DNA of 64,000 nt from Phocaeicola dorei. GTDB taxonomy: Bacteria > Bacteroidota > Bacteroidia > Bacteroidales > Bacteroidaceae. Below are positions 9,030 through 18,630 of this stretch, one piece after another. The stretch covers positions 3,875,501-3,939,500 of the forward strand of contig NZ_CP046176.1 in assembly GCF_013009555.1 (NCBI RefSeq), given 5' to 3'. A model generated the notes under the pieces. The model ran no database searches. It was not told the origin of the DNA and saw nothing but the letters and a program-made list of their open reading frames with translations. The stretch's first letter is position 1; every line of letters starts with the position of its first letter. The position numbers and the translations under genes were made by a program.

Positions 9030-9572
9030 CTATATCCTCTTTCTATAATCATTTATTTTTTTCATTAATAAGGTTTTGGCTCTATATAATTGAGACGATG
9101 AAGTATGTTCTGTAATTCCTAGCATTTCAGCAATCTCCTTATGTCCCTTTTCTTCTAATACATATAAATTAAAGACCGTTCTATATCCATCCGGAAGTTC
9201 TTTAATGAATTGCATTAAAACAGATTGGGGTATTTGCTCAAAATCATCCTCATCTCCATCTATCACATCGGGTAACTCTTCGACTATCACTTCCTGATTG
9301 GTAGAAGCTTTCTTGCGAAGATAGCCCAGTGCTTCATTTACCATAATACGTGCCAGCCATGCTTTCAATGACCCCTCTCCTTTATAAGTAAATTGACTGA
9401 ATGAACGAAATATATTCAAAAATCCATCATGTAAGACATCCTGTGCCACTTCCCTATCACCTGTATAACGAACACAAATGGCCATCAATTGCCCGGCATA
9501 ACGCTCATACAATTGCTTGCGTGCAAGGTTATCGCCCTTGCCGCAACGTTCCACCAATTCTGTTTCATTCAT
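9030..9572 (-). CDS. ECF-type RNA polymerase sigma factor
   Basis: A 180-residue sigma-70-family extracytoplasmic-function factor. Region 2 is clear (ARKQLYERYAGQLMAICVRY, DVLHDGFLNIF, KAWLARIMVNEALGYLRKK), and region 4 has LPDGYRTVFNLYVLEEKGHKEIAEMLG followed by the recognition helix TEHTSSSQLYRAKTLL. I prefer the ATG at 9572 (MNETELVERCG) to one 42 bp upstream because homologues normally begin just before this motif. It is followed after 2 bp by the membrane-anchored barrel-like gene, the usual position for a regulator of its activity. The regulon cannot be deduced. Confidence 0.88.
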   Translation of the reverse strand: MNETELVERCGKGDNLARKQLYERYAGQLMAICVRYTGDREVAQDVLHDGFLNIFRSFSQFTYKGEGSLKAWLARIMVNEALGYLRKKASTNQEVIVEELPDVIDGDEDDFEQIPQSVLMQFIKELPDGYRTVFNLYVLEEKGHKEIAEMLGITEHTSSSQLYRAKTLLMKKINDYRKRI

Positions 9573-9729
9573 TGTTTGTGACACTTCTTTATTGAATAAA
9601 TGATAAGACTGCAAAAATACTGCATCCGGAAGAATAAAATTTTTGCTTAAGCAGATTTAACATTTTTACAAGCAGTAAACTTACTATCTTCGCATTTAAG
9701 CGATAGAAACAATTCTAGAAACAGAAAAT

Positions 9730-10512
9730 ATGAGAAAATATAAAGCGACAGTTCTTGTAATAATTATGGTAATGCTGATTCCATTTACTCAGTCTTGCCT
9801 GAATGACTATGATGATGACATCTACGACATACAAGCAGAAATGCCTTTTAACGCCGCTTTAGCAACCGTAGTAACTCCCAGTGAAGTACCCGGTGAAGCA
9901 GTGATAGAAAGCGATAATGATGGAATCGCATACGTAGTGAATCCCGATAAATTAACACGTTTTGAAACAAATAATCCGGGACAACGTATTTTTTATACCT
10001 ATATAAATGCAGCCAATCCGACCGGAGATGCAAGTAAGAAAGGACCTTTTATTTCTATAGATTACTTGCAGAAGATCTTAACCAAACCAATGGATACACT
10101 AAAAGAAAACGATGAAGATATTTACGGACATGATGGAATCAACCTCATCACTCCCATTATGGGTAAGACACACCTGACCCTTATGTTCCAAATATTAGGT
10201 TTCAACTCTAATATCAAACATCGGATCAGCCTTGTAGCCACAGAAGGAACCGTTCCTGACGCAAACGGATATATGGCCGTAGAATTACGCCACAATGCCG
10301 AAGGTGACAGACAGGAATATCCGAGTCCTGGTTATGTATCCTTCCCTTTATTGGATGTTCCCGGATATAAAGAGGGTAAGCTACAAGGATTTAAAATAAA
10401 AATGAATACCATTAACAATGGCGAAGAAACCGTTACAGTAAGTTATAATAAAAGTAAATCTACAAACTTTCCGTTCATACAGAAAGATATATCCAACACA
10501 AAAATTAAATGA
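9730..10512 (+). CDS. NigD-like lipoprotein
   Basis: A 260-residue secreted lipoprotein. The signal ends PFTQSC, followed by an acidic stretch LNDYDDDIYDI seen after the lipidation site in many NigD-like proteins. The N-terminal half carries the pattern ATVVTP...YVVNPDKLTRFETNNPGQRIFYTYI, and the C-terminal half is beta-rich. NigD-like proteins are abundant in Bacteroides; the name comes from an accessory bacteriocin (nigrescin) gene and the function is unknown. It is transcribed divergently from the ECF sigma gene. A TATCTTCG box at 9685-9692 may be its promoter. Confidence 0.65.
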   Translation: MRKYKATVLVIIMVMLIPFTQSCLNDYDDDIYDIQAEMPFNAALATVVTPSEVPGEAVIESDNDGIAYVVNPDKLTRFETNNPGQRIFYTYINAANPTGDASKKGPFISIDYLQKILTKPMDTLKENDEDIYGHDGINLITPIMGKTHLTLMFQILGFNSNIKHRISLVATEGTVPDANGYMAVELRHNAEGDRQEYPSPGYVSFPLLDVPGYKEGKLQGFKIKMNTINNGEETVTVSYNKSKSTNFPFIQKDISNTKIK

Positions 10513-10547
10513 TTCTTAACAACTCCTTGTCTGTCTTATTGTAACGA

Positions 10548-10583
10548 AAAGGCTGTATCCGAAAATCTTTCGATACAGCCTTT
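10548..10583. terminator. Bidirectional terminator between the NigD-like gene and fmt
   Basis: AAAGGCTGTATC (10548-10559) and GATACAGCCTTT (10572-10583) form a perfect 12-bp stem with a 12-nt loop between two convergent genes. The A-rich left and T-rich right flanks suit termination in both directions. Confidence 0.8.
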
Positions 10584-10657
10584 ATCATTTATACCGACTT
10601 ATAGTGTACTAAGATTATACCGTTAATACATCAGCAACACACATACTAACGTATCAT

Positions 10658-11632
10658 TTATTCCACCTTATTATTATCCGAAGTTCTGTAGCCTCTCAAA
10701 AAATCAGCCACATTCATACGTTTCTTTCCTGCCAGCTGCAAAATAAGCACATTAATAAAACCATCTTTTACAGCCACCTGAAAATAAGTCTTCATATCCG
10801 TACGGATATCGCCTATATTCATCTCATGGGAAACAAAAACTTTCTCCGTTTCATATATTTTCAAAACCTGACGTGTTCCATCAGCCACACAAAGCTCGGT
10901 CCATGCAGCCGGATAAGGAGATAGCCCACGAATAAAGTCATAAATCTGCTTCACACCTTTATTCCAGTCTATACGGCAGGTCTCTTTAAATATTTTCGGC
11001 GCCGGGCGCAATTCCGTTTCCTGCCGGATCAAATTTTCCTGAGGAACAGGTTTCACACTTCCATCCAAAATAGCATCCACGGTTTCCAAAACCAAATCTC
11101 CCCCCAAATACATCAGCTTATCATGTACTATTTCCACATTATCCGTATCAGCAATAGGAACACGCACCTGCTGGATAATCTCACCGGTATCTATCTCATG
11201 TTTCAAGAAGAAAGTCGTAATACCAGTTTCCGTATCTCCGTTTATCACCGCCCAATTAATAGGAGCAGCTCCTCTATATTGAGGTAATAAAGATGCATGC
11301 AAGTTAAATGTGCCCAAACGCGGCATATTCCATACTATTTCGGGAAGCATACGGAAAGCAACTACAATTTGTAAATCGGCTTGTAAAGACCGGAGTTCCT
11401 CTACAAAAGCCTCATCCTTCAATTTCTCCGGCTGAAGTACCCTCAGACCTTGAGAAACAGCATATTCTTTCACCGGACTAGGTTGTAGCACACTGCCATG
11501 TCGTCCCATCGGTTTGTCGGGCATAGTTATCACACCTACTACATTGTAGCCTCCTTCAACCAATCTTTTCAGGCTCTCCACCGCAAAATCGGGAGTACCC
11601 ATATATACGATCCGCAAATCTTTCTTTTCCAT
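10658..11632 (-). CDS. fmt: Methionyl-tRNA formyltransferase
   Basis: A 324-residue enzyme that formylates the amino group of Met-tRNAfMet using 10-formyl-tetrahydrofolate. The N-terminal Rossmann-like domain starts IVYMGTPDFAVESL. The active-site stretch NLHASLLPQYRGAAPINWAV contains the catalytic Asn-His pair, and GDTETGIT follows; the C-terminal OB-like domain binds tRNA. It is the last gene of a minus-strand run tsaC-clc-fmt with 13 bp between clc and fmt. Confidence 0.95.
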   Translation of the reverse strand: MEKKDLRIVYMGTPDFAVESLKRLVEGGYNVVGVITMPDKPMGRHGSVLQPSPVKEYAVSQGLRVLQPEKLKDEAFVEELRSLQADLQIVVAFRMLPEIVWNMPRLGTFNLHASLLPQYRGAAPINWAVINGDTETGITTFFLKHEIDTGEIIQQVRVPIADTDNVEIVHDKLMYLGGDLVLETVDAILDGSVKPVPQENLIRQETELRPAPKIFKETCRIDWNKGVKQIYDFIRGLSPYPAAWTELCVADGTRQVLKIYETEKVFVSHEMNIGDIRTDMKTYFQVAVKDGFINVLILQLAGKKRMNVADFLRGYRTSDNNKVE

Positions 11633-11645
11633 ATACTTACATTAT

Positions 11646-13448
11646 TTAATCTTCAGAGAAATCAACCAATACCTGCCGGTACGAATTAAATATTTTCGAC
11701 TTGGAAACAAACCCTTTGTATTTTCCCTCTTCATCAATCACAGGCAGGTTCCAGGCCTTTGTATCATCAAACTTCTTCATCACTTCTTCCATTGAATCAG
11801 TAACATTGATCCGTGCCGGAGGAGAAATCATAAATTTTTCTACCTTGAAACGATGGTATAATTCCTGACGGAACATAATATTACGGATATCATCCAATAC
11901 CACAATGCCCAAAAGTTCTCCATTGACATCCACTACCGGAAACAAATTGCGTTTAGCCTGCGAAATGACTTTAACCATTTCACCTAAATCCATATCAGGA
12001 CGCACTTTCTCAAAATCAGTTTCAACCACACTGTCAATATTCATCAAAGTCAATACGGCCTTGTCTTTATGATGTGTTATCAATTCACCTTTCTTAGCCA
12101 AACGCATAGAATAAATACTATGTGGCTCGAATATCATAATGGTAAGATAAGAACTGACAGATACCATCATCAGCGGAAGGAACAAATCATACCCACCAGT
12201 CAATTCTGCAATCAGAAAAATACCTGTCAGCGGAGCATGCATTACTCCCGACATCAATCCCGCCATTCCCAACAAAGCAAAATTTTTCTCCGGAATATAA
12301 GGACCTATATGCAGTTCATTACAAAAATGAGCGAAGATGAACCCGGTGATACACCCCAAGAACAAACTGGGAGCAAAAATACCCCCACAACCACCACCGC
12401 CATTCGTTGCACTGGAAGCAAAGACTTTGAAAAGTACAATCATGGCCAAATAGACTAGTAACAAATTATCGAACCCATAAAAGATAGAGTTATTCATTAC
12501 TGTATTCCAGTCATGATTGGTTACGCCATTCAGCAATAAATTAATAGTATCATACCCTTCACCATATAATGGAGGAAATAAGAAAATCAATATGCTCAGC
12601 ATTGCACCGCCTATAGCCAGCTTGATATACGGATTATTATATCGACGAAATATATTCTCCACAGAATTCATAGCCCGCGTAAAATACAAAGAAACCAATC
12701 CGCACGCAATGCCTAACAGAATTGCCGAAGGAATGCGCTCCATCAAAAACGGTTCATCCATATGGAACTTGAACATGGCATCAGGACCGGTAAGAATATA
12801 AGAAACAGTAGCTGCCGTGACACAGGAAACAAGAAGAGGCAACAATGATGCCATCGTCAAATCAATCATCAAGACTTCCAAAGTAAAAACCAAGCCTGCA
12901 ATAGGAGCCTTAAAAATACCGGCCACAGCACCTGCCGCACCACACCCCACCAACAGCATCAGAGTTTTATGCTCCATCTTGAATACACTTCCCAAATTAG
13001 AACCGATAGCCGATCCGGTCAACACAATCGGAGCCTCTGCACCTACGGAACCACCAAAACCGATAGTAATGGCACTAGCTATCACAGACGACCATGTATT
13101 ATGCCGCTTGATGCGGCTTTGACGACGGGATATGGCATATAATATTTTCGTCACCCCATGACTGATGTCATCTTTCACAATGTAACGAATGAACAATCCG
13201 GTAAGAAAGATTCCAAAAACCGGATACACCAAATACAACCAGTTGACTCCTGTAGAATCAAAATTTTCAGTCAGAAATTCCTTGATCCATTCTACTAGAA
13301 ACTTCAAAAACCACGCGGCCAATGCCGTAAAAATACCAGCAAGAAAACTTAATATAAGAATAAAGTGTTTCTCTCTTATCTTCTTTTCGCGCCATAAGAT
13401 AAAGCGCTGTAACCAACTTTTCTTATTTTCATCTATAATTGCGTCCAT
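11646..13448 (-). CDS. ClC-type chloride channel/antiporter with C-terminal CBS pair
   Basis: A 600-residue protein with about ten membrane helices in residues 1-440 and two CBS domains in 450-600. The selectivity-filter region reads GGSVGAEAPIVLTGSAIG, equivalent to the canonical G-x-E-x-P loop and retaining the gating Glu; GGIFAPSLFLG is the second anion-binding loop. The CBS domains read MVKVISQAKRNLFPVVD and NLPVIDEEGKYKGFVSKSKIF. ClC proteins move Cl- or other anions, some in exchange for protons; the retained gating Glu suits an antiporter, but this is inference. It lies 8 bp after tsaC and 13 bp before fmt. Confidence 0.9.
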   Translation of the reverse strand: MDAIIDENKKSWLQRFILWREKKIREKHFILILSFLAGIFTALAAWFLKFLVEWIKEFLTENFDSTGVNWLYLVYPVFGIFLTGLFIRYIVKDDISHGVTKILYAISRRQSRIKRHNTWSSVIASAITIGFGGSVGAEAPIVLTGSAIGSNLGSVFKMEHKTLMLLVGCGAAGAVAGIFKAPIAGLVFTLEVLMIDLTMASLLPLLVSCVTAATVSYILTGPDAMFKFHMDEPFLMERIPSAILLGIACGLVSLYFTRAMNSVENIFRRYNNPYIKLAIGGAMLSILIFLFPPLYGEGYDTINLLLNGVTNHDWNTVMNNSIFYGFDNLLLVYLAMIVLFKVFASSATNGGGGCGGIFAPSLFLGCITGFIFAHFCNELHIGPYIPEKNFALLGMAGLMSGVMHAPLTGIFLIAELTGGYDLFLPLMMVSVSSYLTIMIFEPHSIYSMRLAKKGELITHHKDKAVLTLMNIDSVVETDFEKVRPDMDLGEMVKVISQAKRNLFPVVDVNGELLGIVVLDDIRNIMFRQELYHRFKVEKFMISPPARINVTDSMEEVMKKFDDTKAWNLPVIDEEGKYKGFVSKSKIFNSYRQVLVDFSED

Positions 13449-13456
13449 TCCTTTTT

Positions 13457-14032
13457 TTACTCTCTAATAATCTTCACTTCTCCCCCTTTACCCAGTTTGA
13501 TAATGCTGGATGGTTTGGGATGCCCCACTTCATCTTGTCTATACTCCACAATATAGTCTACAGCTTGTTTTACTTCTTCACTGATTTCACTGAAGTTGGC
13601 AGGTGAAGGCTGACCGCTGATATTGGCAGAAGTCGACACAATAGCTTTACGAAATCGGAAACAAAGTTGTTTGGAGAATTCCTCAGCCGTAACACGAATA
13701 CCAACACTGCCATCCTCAGCCAGCAAATTCTCTGCCAGATTACGTGCCCCATCATAAATAATAGTCAATGGTTTTGTGGCAAACTCAATCAAATTCCAAG
13801 CTACCGCAGGTACATCACTAACATAAAAATTTACTTTTACCGTACTGTCCACCAATACAAGCATCGCTTTACTATCAGCACGCTTCTTTATATCATAAAC
13901 TCGTTTTACCGCCTTCGGATTAGTTGCATCACAACCTATTCCCCAAATAGTATCAGTAGGATAAAGAATCACTCCTCCCTTCTGCATCACTTCACAGGCT
14001 TTCTTCAAATCCTCTCTAAAATCTTCGTTCAT
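13457..14032 (-). CDS. tsaC: L-threonylcarbamoyladenylate synthase (Sua5/YciO/YrdC family)
   Basis: A 191-residue enzyme that makes threonylcarbamoyl-AMP from threonine, bicarbonate and ATP, the first step of t6A modification of ANN-decoding tRNAs. The signature GGVILYPTDTIWGIGCDA and the nucleotide-binding KRADSKAMLVLV are near the N-terminus, with VSTSANISGQPSP toward the C-terminus. It has the YrdC domain only, without the Sua5 C-terminal extension. It heads the run tsaC-clc-fmt. Confidence 0.9.
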   Translation of the reverse strand: MNEDFREDLKKACEVMQKGGVILYPTDTIWGIGCDATNPKAVKRVYDIKKRADSKAMLVLVDSTVKVNFYVSDVPAVAWNLIEFATKPLTIIYDGARNLAENLLAEDGSVGIRVTAEEFSKQLCFRFRKAIVSTSANISGQPSPANFSEISEEVKQAVDYIVEYRQDEVGHPKPSSIIKLGKGGEVKIIRE

Positions 14033-14070
14033 ATCGTTTTTTATTATTTGGTTCTCATTTCAACAAGTTG

Positions 14071-14078
14071 CAAATGTA
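14071..14078 (-). promoter_or_regulatory. Candidate -7 box for the tsaC-clc-fmt run
   Basis: The minus strand reads TACATTTG, matching TAnnTTTG, 39 bp before the tsaC start. A -33 element at standard spacing is not evident. Confidence 0.4.
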
Positions 14079-14116
14079 GCAAATCCTCTTGATAATGACG
14101 AGTTAAACTTGAAAAA

Positions 14117-14156
14117 AAGATGCCTTGACTGTTTCGGAAAACAATCAAGGCATCTT
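14117..14156 (-). terminator. Intrinsic terminator of nagA
   Basis: An 18-bp stem with one mismatch (arms 14117-14134 and 14139-14156) has a 4-nt loop. On the minus strand it is followed by a seven-T run. It lies 45 bp past the nagA stop. Confidence 0.85.
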
Positions 14157-14200
14157 GTCCAAACAATAAGGATACTTTTATTCTCCCGTTATCTTCTATT

Positions 14201-15364
14201 TTAAAACAAAGTATTCGTATCCTCCACCAGCCTGCCCATAGCCCAAGCCGCCCGGATATTCAGTTCTCTATCCAAAATCAACACATCGGCATCCATATCT
14301 TTCTGCAATGCCCCCTTCCGGTCATCCACTCCCATAATTCGTGCCGGAGTTTCAGAAGCCATCCGTACGGCGTCAGCCAGCGGAATACCAGCTTTTACCA
14401 TTGTTCGTACTAATATATCCATGGTTGCTATACTACCTGCCAATGAAGAATGATCAGCCATTTTGCACACACCATCCTCAATAATTACATTAGGATCTGT
14501 TATTTCCATTCCATCAGCAGCGGCATATGCCAAAGCATCTGTAACCAAACAAGTTTTTTCCACTCCCTTCAATTTATAAGCCAGCCTAAGAATAGTAGCA
14601 GGTAAATGGATACCGTCAGCAATCAATTCGATAGTCATTCCGTCTGTCAGATAAACACTTTCCACTGTCCCTTCGTATTTATATTCACGACATTTATGGA
14701 ATCCCGGCATGCCGTTATAGAAATGGGCAGTATGAGTAAAGCCGGCTTCAAACGCAGCTTTTATCCCCCCGTATTCTGATTCTGTATGTGACACAGCCAC
14801 TAATACTCCTTTTGACTTCAAATAGCGGGCAAATTCCAACGCACCCGGAAGTTCAGGTGAAGCATCCCAACGCTTGATGCAGTCAGTACTTTCCAATAAA
14901 GAAGTATATTCCTCTTTATCAGGATTCTTCAATTTCCCGGCAAACTGCTCACCTGCTCTTTTCGGATTCAGGTAAGGGCCTTCTACATGCAACCCCAAGA
15001 CAGGACTATCCTTCTCGTTCATCAAAGTTTCGCATACAGCTACCGCCTTACGGATTTCTGAAAAAGGAGAAGAAGACAACGTTGGGAAAATACTGGTCGC
15101 CCCATGCTTCTGATGAGCTCTTATCGCTGCACGGAACGCCTCTTCCGTACATTCATTAAAATCGTGGCCACCACCGCCATGAGCATGCATACACACATAT
15201 CCGGGTACAATATACATCCCTTTAGCATCAATCAGTTTCGCACCGATCAGTGCCAGGTCACAGTTAGTCACTTCCAGTATTTTATTATCCCGTATCAGTA
15301 CAGAGCCTTCGTCCAACCAACCTTGCGGAGTAAAAATCTTGCCGTTAATAATTTGAGTTAACAT
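14201..15364 (-). CDS. nagA: N-acetylglucosamine-6-phosphate deacetylase
   Basis: A 387-residue amidohydrolase that releases acetate from GlcNAc-6-P to give glucosamine-6-P. Metal-binding elements are visible: PGYVCMHAHGGGGHDFNE, HVEGPYLNPKRAGEQF with the catalytic-site Glu, AVSHTESEYG and THTAHFYNGM, and the catalytic Asp in LVTDALAYAAAD. Length is standard. It appears monocistronic, with its own terminator, and the next upstream gene (RND permease) ends 89 bp away. GlcNAc catabolism suits a gut commensal using mucin glycans or recycling cell wall. Confidence 0.93.
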   Translation of the reverse strand: MLTQIINGKIFTPQGWLDEGSVLIRDNKILEVTNCDLALIGAKLIDAKGMYIVPGYVCMHAHGGGGHDFNECTEEAFRAAIRAHQKHGATSIFPTLSSSPFSEIRKAVAVCETLMNEKDSPVLGLHVEGPYLNPKRAGEQFAGKLKNPDKEEYTSLLESTDCIKRWDASPELPGALEFARYLKSKGVLVAVSHTESEYGGIKAAFEAGFTHTAHFYNGMPGFHKCREYKYEGTVESVYLTDGMTIELIADGIHLPATILRLAYKLKGVEKTCLVTDALAYAAADGMEITDPNVIIEDGVCKMADHSSLAGSIATMDILVRTMVKAGIPLADAVRMASETPARIMGVDDRKGALQKDMDADVLILDRELNIRAAWAMGRLVEDTNTLF

Positions 15365-15453
15365 GATTAGCGAGTATTAGATAATATTTATTTAATGCTT
15401 TTTGTAACAACAAAAGTAAACACTTCTATCGAGAAAGAAAAGTAAATTCTTCA

Positions 15454-18400
15454 TTATCTTTTTTGTTTCTTCAATGAGAATATAGGCAAAAACAAAAATA
15501 TTCCAAGTATAGACATAACTAACCCGCCTATAGTACCCGCCGCCAAAGGAAACCAGAAAGCCTCTTTTCCATCCCCCACCATAAAAGGAATAAACCCCAG
15601 AATAGTAGAAACAACCGTCAGAAAAATAGGCATAATTTTCGAATTCCACGCTTTGGTAAAAGCACGTGCCGGTAATAACAGAGGATATCTTTTTCTTATC
15701 GCATTATATTCATTTAGAATATAAATACTGGCATTCACTGTAATACCGCAAAGTAATACAAAAGAAGCAAATCCACCCTGATCAAAATTCAGTCCGAAAA
15801 GATAAAACGTAAGGAATACGCCAATGTAGGATATCGGAATGACAAAAATGATAGCCAAAGGCTGTTTCAAAGAATTAAACAAAATAGCCGTCGTAAAGAA
15901 AATAATGGCGATTACAATCAACAACAATGCATATTGCTTGTTATCTTTTTTATTCCATGACCAATAATCCTGATCATTTTCGGCTGTATATCCCATAGGT
16001 AATACCTTATTAAATTCCTCCAAGTCCTTCTTCAACAGTTTTTTTCCTTGTTCGGATGAACCGATATATTCATATTGCAGGCAAAGACGATATTGTTGGT
16101 TTTCTTTTGCAACTTTCTGGGGTGACTGTCCTTTCTGAACAGTAGCGAAATCGGCCAGTTTATAAGAACGGCCATTGATGAAAAACGGTATATTAACCAA
16201 GCCCCATACATCATATTGCTGCCCTTGGAGCGATGAAAGCTTCAGTTGTTCCGTCTGATTATCAAACAACACGTTACCACAATAAATATCCCGTCCGAAT
16301 ACAGGGCGCAAAGCGGTAAACAGCTGCGTGGCTGTAACATTCTCTTTCGCCATCCTCAGCTTGTCCAAATCCAGATAAAACTCACTATAATCATCTTTCC
16401 ACCAAGAAAACTCCGAATTTACCGTCACTTCCTTGATACGGCGGTGTAATAACAACTTCTCCTTCAGCCGTTCCGTCCAATAAGAAAGTTCGTCGTAATT
16501 ATACCCATACAGTTTCACACGGAAACTGCCGGCACTCTCACGCACATCGTTACTGAATCCCTGATCTTGCAAACCATATACGCTCCAGCTACCACCTCCC
16601 AAAGTCAGTGCCTTACTGATTATATTAGCTTTCAAAGTATACGGGAATCCGCTCCGCTGATTTTCTTTTGTAAAATAAATCTGAATATTAGCCTGACGCG
16701 CATTATAGATATACGTCTGAAACTGCCTGATTTCCTTGAAATCGCTCAGATAAGTTTCCATCCTCTTAATCAGCACATTCATCTGCTCCAATGTACTGCC
16801 ATTAGGCAACGTAGCATAAACGGAAAGCACCACTTCACCTTCATCACGATTGAAATAACTTCCCTCGTATACTTTTTCCGCAAAAAGACGGAGGCTGCCA
16901 CCTAAAGCCTTGTTGATTACCGGCTTTACCTTATCCTTGAAGGTAGGATTATCAAATACCTTATTATAATATTCCACCCATTTACCTTCTCCTTCCATCT
17001 TCTCGGGCAGCATAAATACAGGCAGACCGAACCCCAGCAGCAATAATAGGCAAGCTATCACCCTGAAACGGCATAAATAATAAATCACCCCTTGATAGAA
17101 ACGGGTAAAATAGACAGTCAACCGTTTCATAAAAGTGGGTCTGAGCAGAAAACGTCTTCTTTTTCTTCTCTTTTTCTTCTCCAAACCTATTTTATCAATC
17201 ATGGACGGAACAAAGAATAATGCAACAAACAAAGATACTGCCAGATTGATAATGACCACCGCTGCAAAATCCTGCAAGTTCAGACGTATCTTCTCATCCA
17301 GAAAGAAAATAATAACCAATGCCCCGATAGTAGTCAGCGTGGCCGCCAGTACAGAAACAAACGCCTTCAGATTGCGGCGATGCAGAATATGGTCTGTCAT
17401 CACTATCGTATTATCTATCACCAAATTCAATGAGATGGTAATACCCGCCAATGAATAAAGCTGCATTTCCAGACCAAATGCATAATAAAGAATGACGGCA
17501 ACAGATATATTAACCGCCAGACTGGTCACAATCAGGAACAGATAACGCAGATTTCGTGTTATCAACGCTACAAACAGCAATAAAATCAATACGGTCAGTC
17601 CGGTACGGAAATAAATCTTATCCAATTCTTTCTGAATATATTCCGTAGCGTCATAACTGATATGTACCTCATAGCCCGGAGGCATCTTCTGTTGCAACTC
17701 ACCCATAAGGTGCTTCACTTCCCCACTTAAATTTAATTGATTGGCAGTTTCCTCGGCCGTGATATACAGGTAGACAGAATTCAGCCCGTTTATCCGGTAA
17801 TAACTTTGCGGTCGTTCTTCCACATGCCTTACCTTTATCAGTTTATCCAGCGTAACCATCGTTCCATCTTCGGCTTGCAGTTGAATGGCTCCCGGTTCAA
17901 ATTCCATTTCTTTTTCAGTAGATGTACGTACCAGTCTGATCCACTCTCTGCCCTCCGCACCTTTTTCAATAGAACAGATCCCCAGAAACTCTTTTTCATA
18001 ATGGCGGTTAATGGCCCGTTGCACAGCCTGCAGTGTGATTCCCAAACGCGAAAGCTGGTCACTGTCATACTCCAACTGCCACTCCATAGGTGTAGCTCCA
18101 TTCAGTTCCACTTTATAAATCCCCTTCAACTGTCCCAATACCGGCTTGATATTCTCTTCCGCATACTGCTGAATCAAAATAGGATTGGCAGGCGCATTCA
18201 GTGTATAAGTAATAAAAGGTCTGGATGCCTTATCATCCGAACGTCGCGTACTGATTTGAGGATAACTCACCCCCTCGGGCAGCTGAGGCCAGGTCTGTCT
18301 GATGATGGTAGACACTTCAAAGCGGGTAACGTCAATATCCGCATGCTTGTCCAGTTCCAAAGAAATTGAGCCGCTGCCGTTATCCGAAGTAGAGTTCACC

Positions 18401-18630
18401 TTCCTGATTCCCTTTACTCTGGCCATCATCGCCTCCAGTTTACTGGTAACCTCCGCCTCAATAACCCGTGACGAATTGCCGGGCATACTGAAAGAAACAG
18501 TCAGACCGGGCAAGGTACGCGACGGCGCCAGCTTAACCGGCAACAGCGGTACTAATACCACCCCTATCAGTGACAGGCAGACAAATGTCACTATCAAGGT
18601 AAACGAGGAGAGGTTACGCGGATTACTCAT
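15454..18630 (-). CDS. RND efflux permease (second of two in the operon)
   Basis: A 1058-residue inner-membrane RND transporter with the two-fold repeated plan: TM1, a large periplasmic loop (about 35-320), TM2-6, TM7, a second loop and TM8-12. It opens FTLIVTFVCLSLIGVVLVPLLPVKLAPSRTLPG style, and SLNLVIDNTIVMTDHIL in TM4 is the counterpart of the proton-relay segment. The periplasmic loop pattern SMPGNSSRVIEAEVTSKLEA resembles AcrB/MexB-like and CzcA-like permeases; the substrate cannot be told. It overlaps the upstream TolC-like gene by 4 bp and closes the operon adaptor-permease-TolC-permease. Confidence 0.88.
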   Translation of the reverse strand: MSNPRNLSSFTLIVTFVCLSLIGVVLVPLLPVKLAPSRTLPGLTVSFSMPGNSSRVIEAEVTSKLEAMMARVKGIRKVNSTSDNGSGSISLELDKHADIDVTRFEVSTIIRQTWPQLPEGVSYPQISTRRSDDKASRPFITYTLNAPANPILIQQYAEENIKPVLGQLKGIYKVELNGATPMEWQLEYDSDQLSRLGITLQAVQRAINRHYEKEFLGICSIEKGAEGREWIRLVRTSTEKEMEFEPGAIQLQAEDGTMVTLDKLIKVRHVEERPQSYYRINGLNSVYLYITAEETANQLNLSGEVKHLMGELQQKMPPGYEVHISYDATEYIQKELDKIYFRTGLTVLILLLFVALITRNLRYLFLIVTSLAVNISVAVILYYAFGLEMQLYSLAGITISLNLVIDNTIVMTDHILHRRNLKAFVSVLAATLTTIGALVIIFFLDEKIRLNLQDFAAVVIINLAVSLFVALFFVPSMIDKIGLEKKKRRKRRRFLLRPTFMKRLTVYFTRFYQGVIYYLCRFRVIACLLLLLGFGLPVFMLPEKMEGEGKWVEYYNKVFDNPTFKDKVKPVINKALGGSLRLFAEKVYEGSYFNRDEGEVVLSVYATLPNGSTLEQMNVLIKRMETYLSDFKEIRQFQTYIYNARQANIQIYFTKENQRSGFPYTLKANIISKALTLGGGSWSVYGLQDQGFSNDVRESAGSFRVKLYGYNYDELSYWTERLKEKLLLHRRIKEVTVNSEFSWWKDDYSEFYLDLDKLRMAKENVTATQLFTALRPVFGRDIYCGNVLFDNQTEQLKLSSLQGQQYDVWGLVNIPFFINGRSYKLADFATVQKGQSPQKVAKENQQYRLCLQYEYIGSSEQGKKLLKKDLEEFNKVLPMGYTAENDQDYWSWNKKDNKQYALLLIVIAIIFFTTAILFNSLKQPLAIIFVIPISYIGVFLTFYLFGLNFDQGGFASFVLLCGITVNASIYILNEYNAIRKRYPLLLPARAFTKAWNSKIMPIFLTVVSTILGFIPFMVGDGKEAFWFPLAAGTIGGLVMSILGIFLFLPIFSLKKQKR

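Noticed and set aside
15392..15649. An 85-codon minus-strand frame overlapping the end of the RND permease gene
   Set aside because: It is a shadow of the permease C-terminus in another frame, with only membrane-like composition inherited from it.
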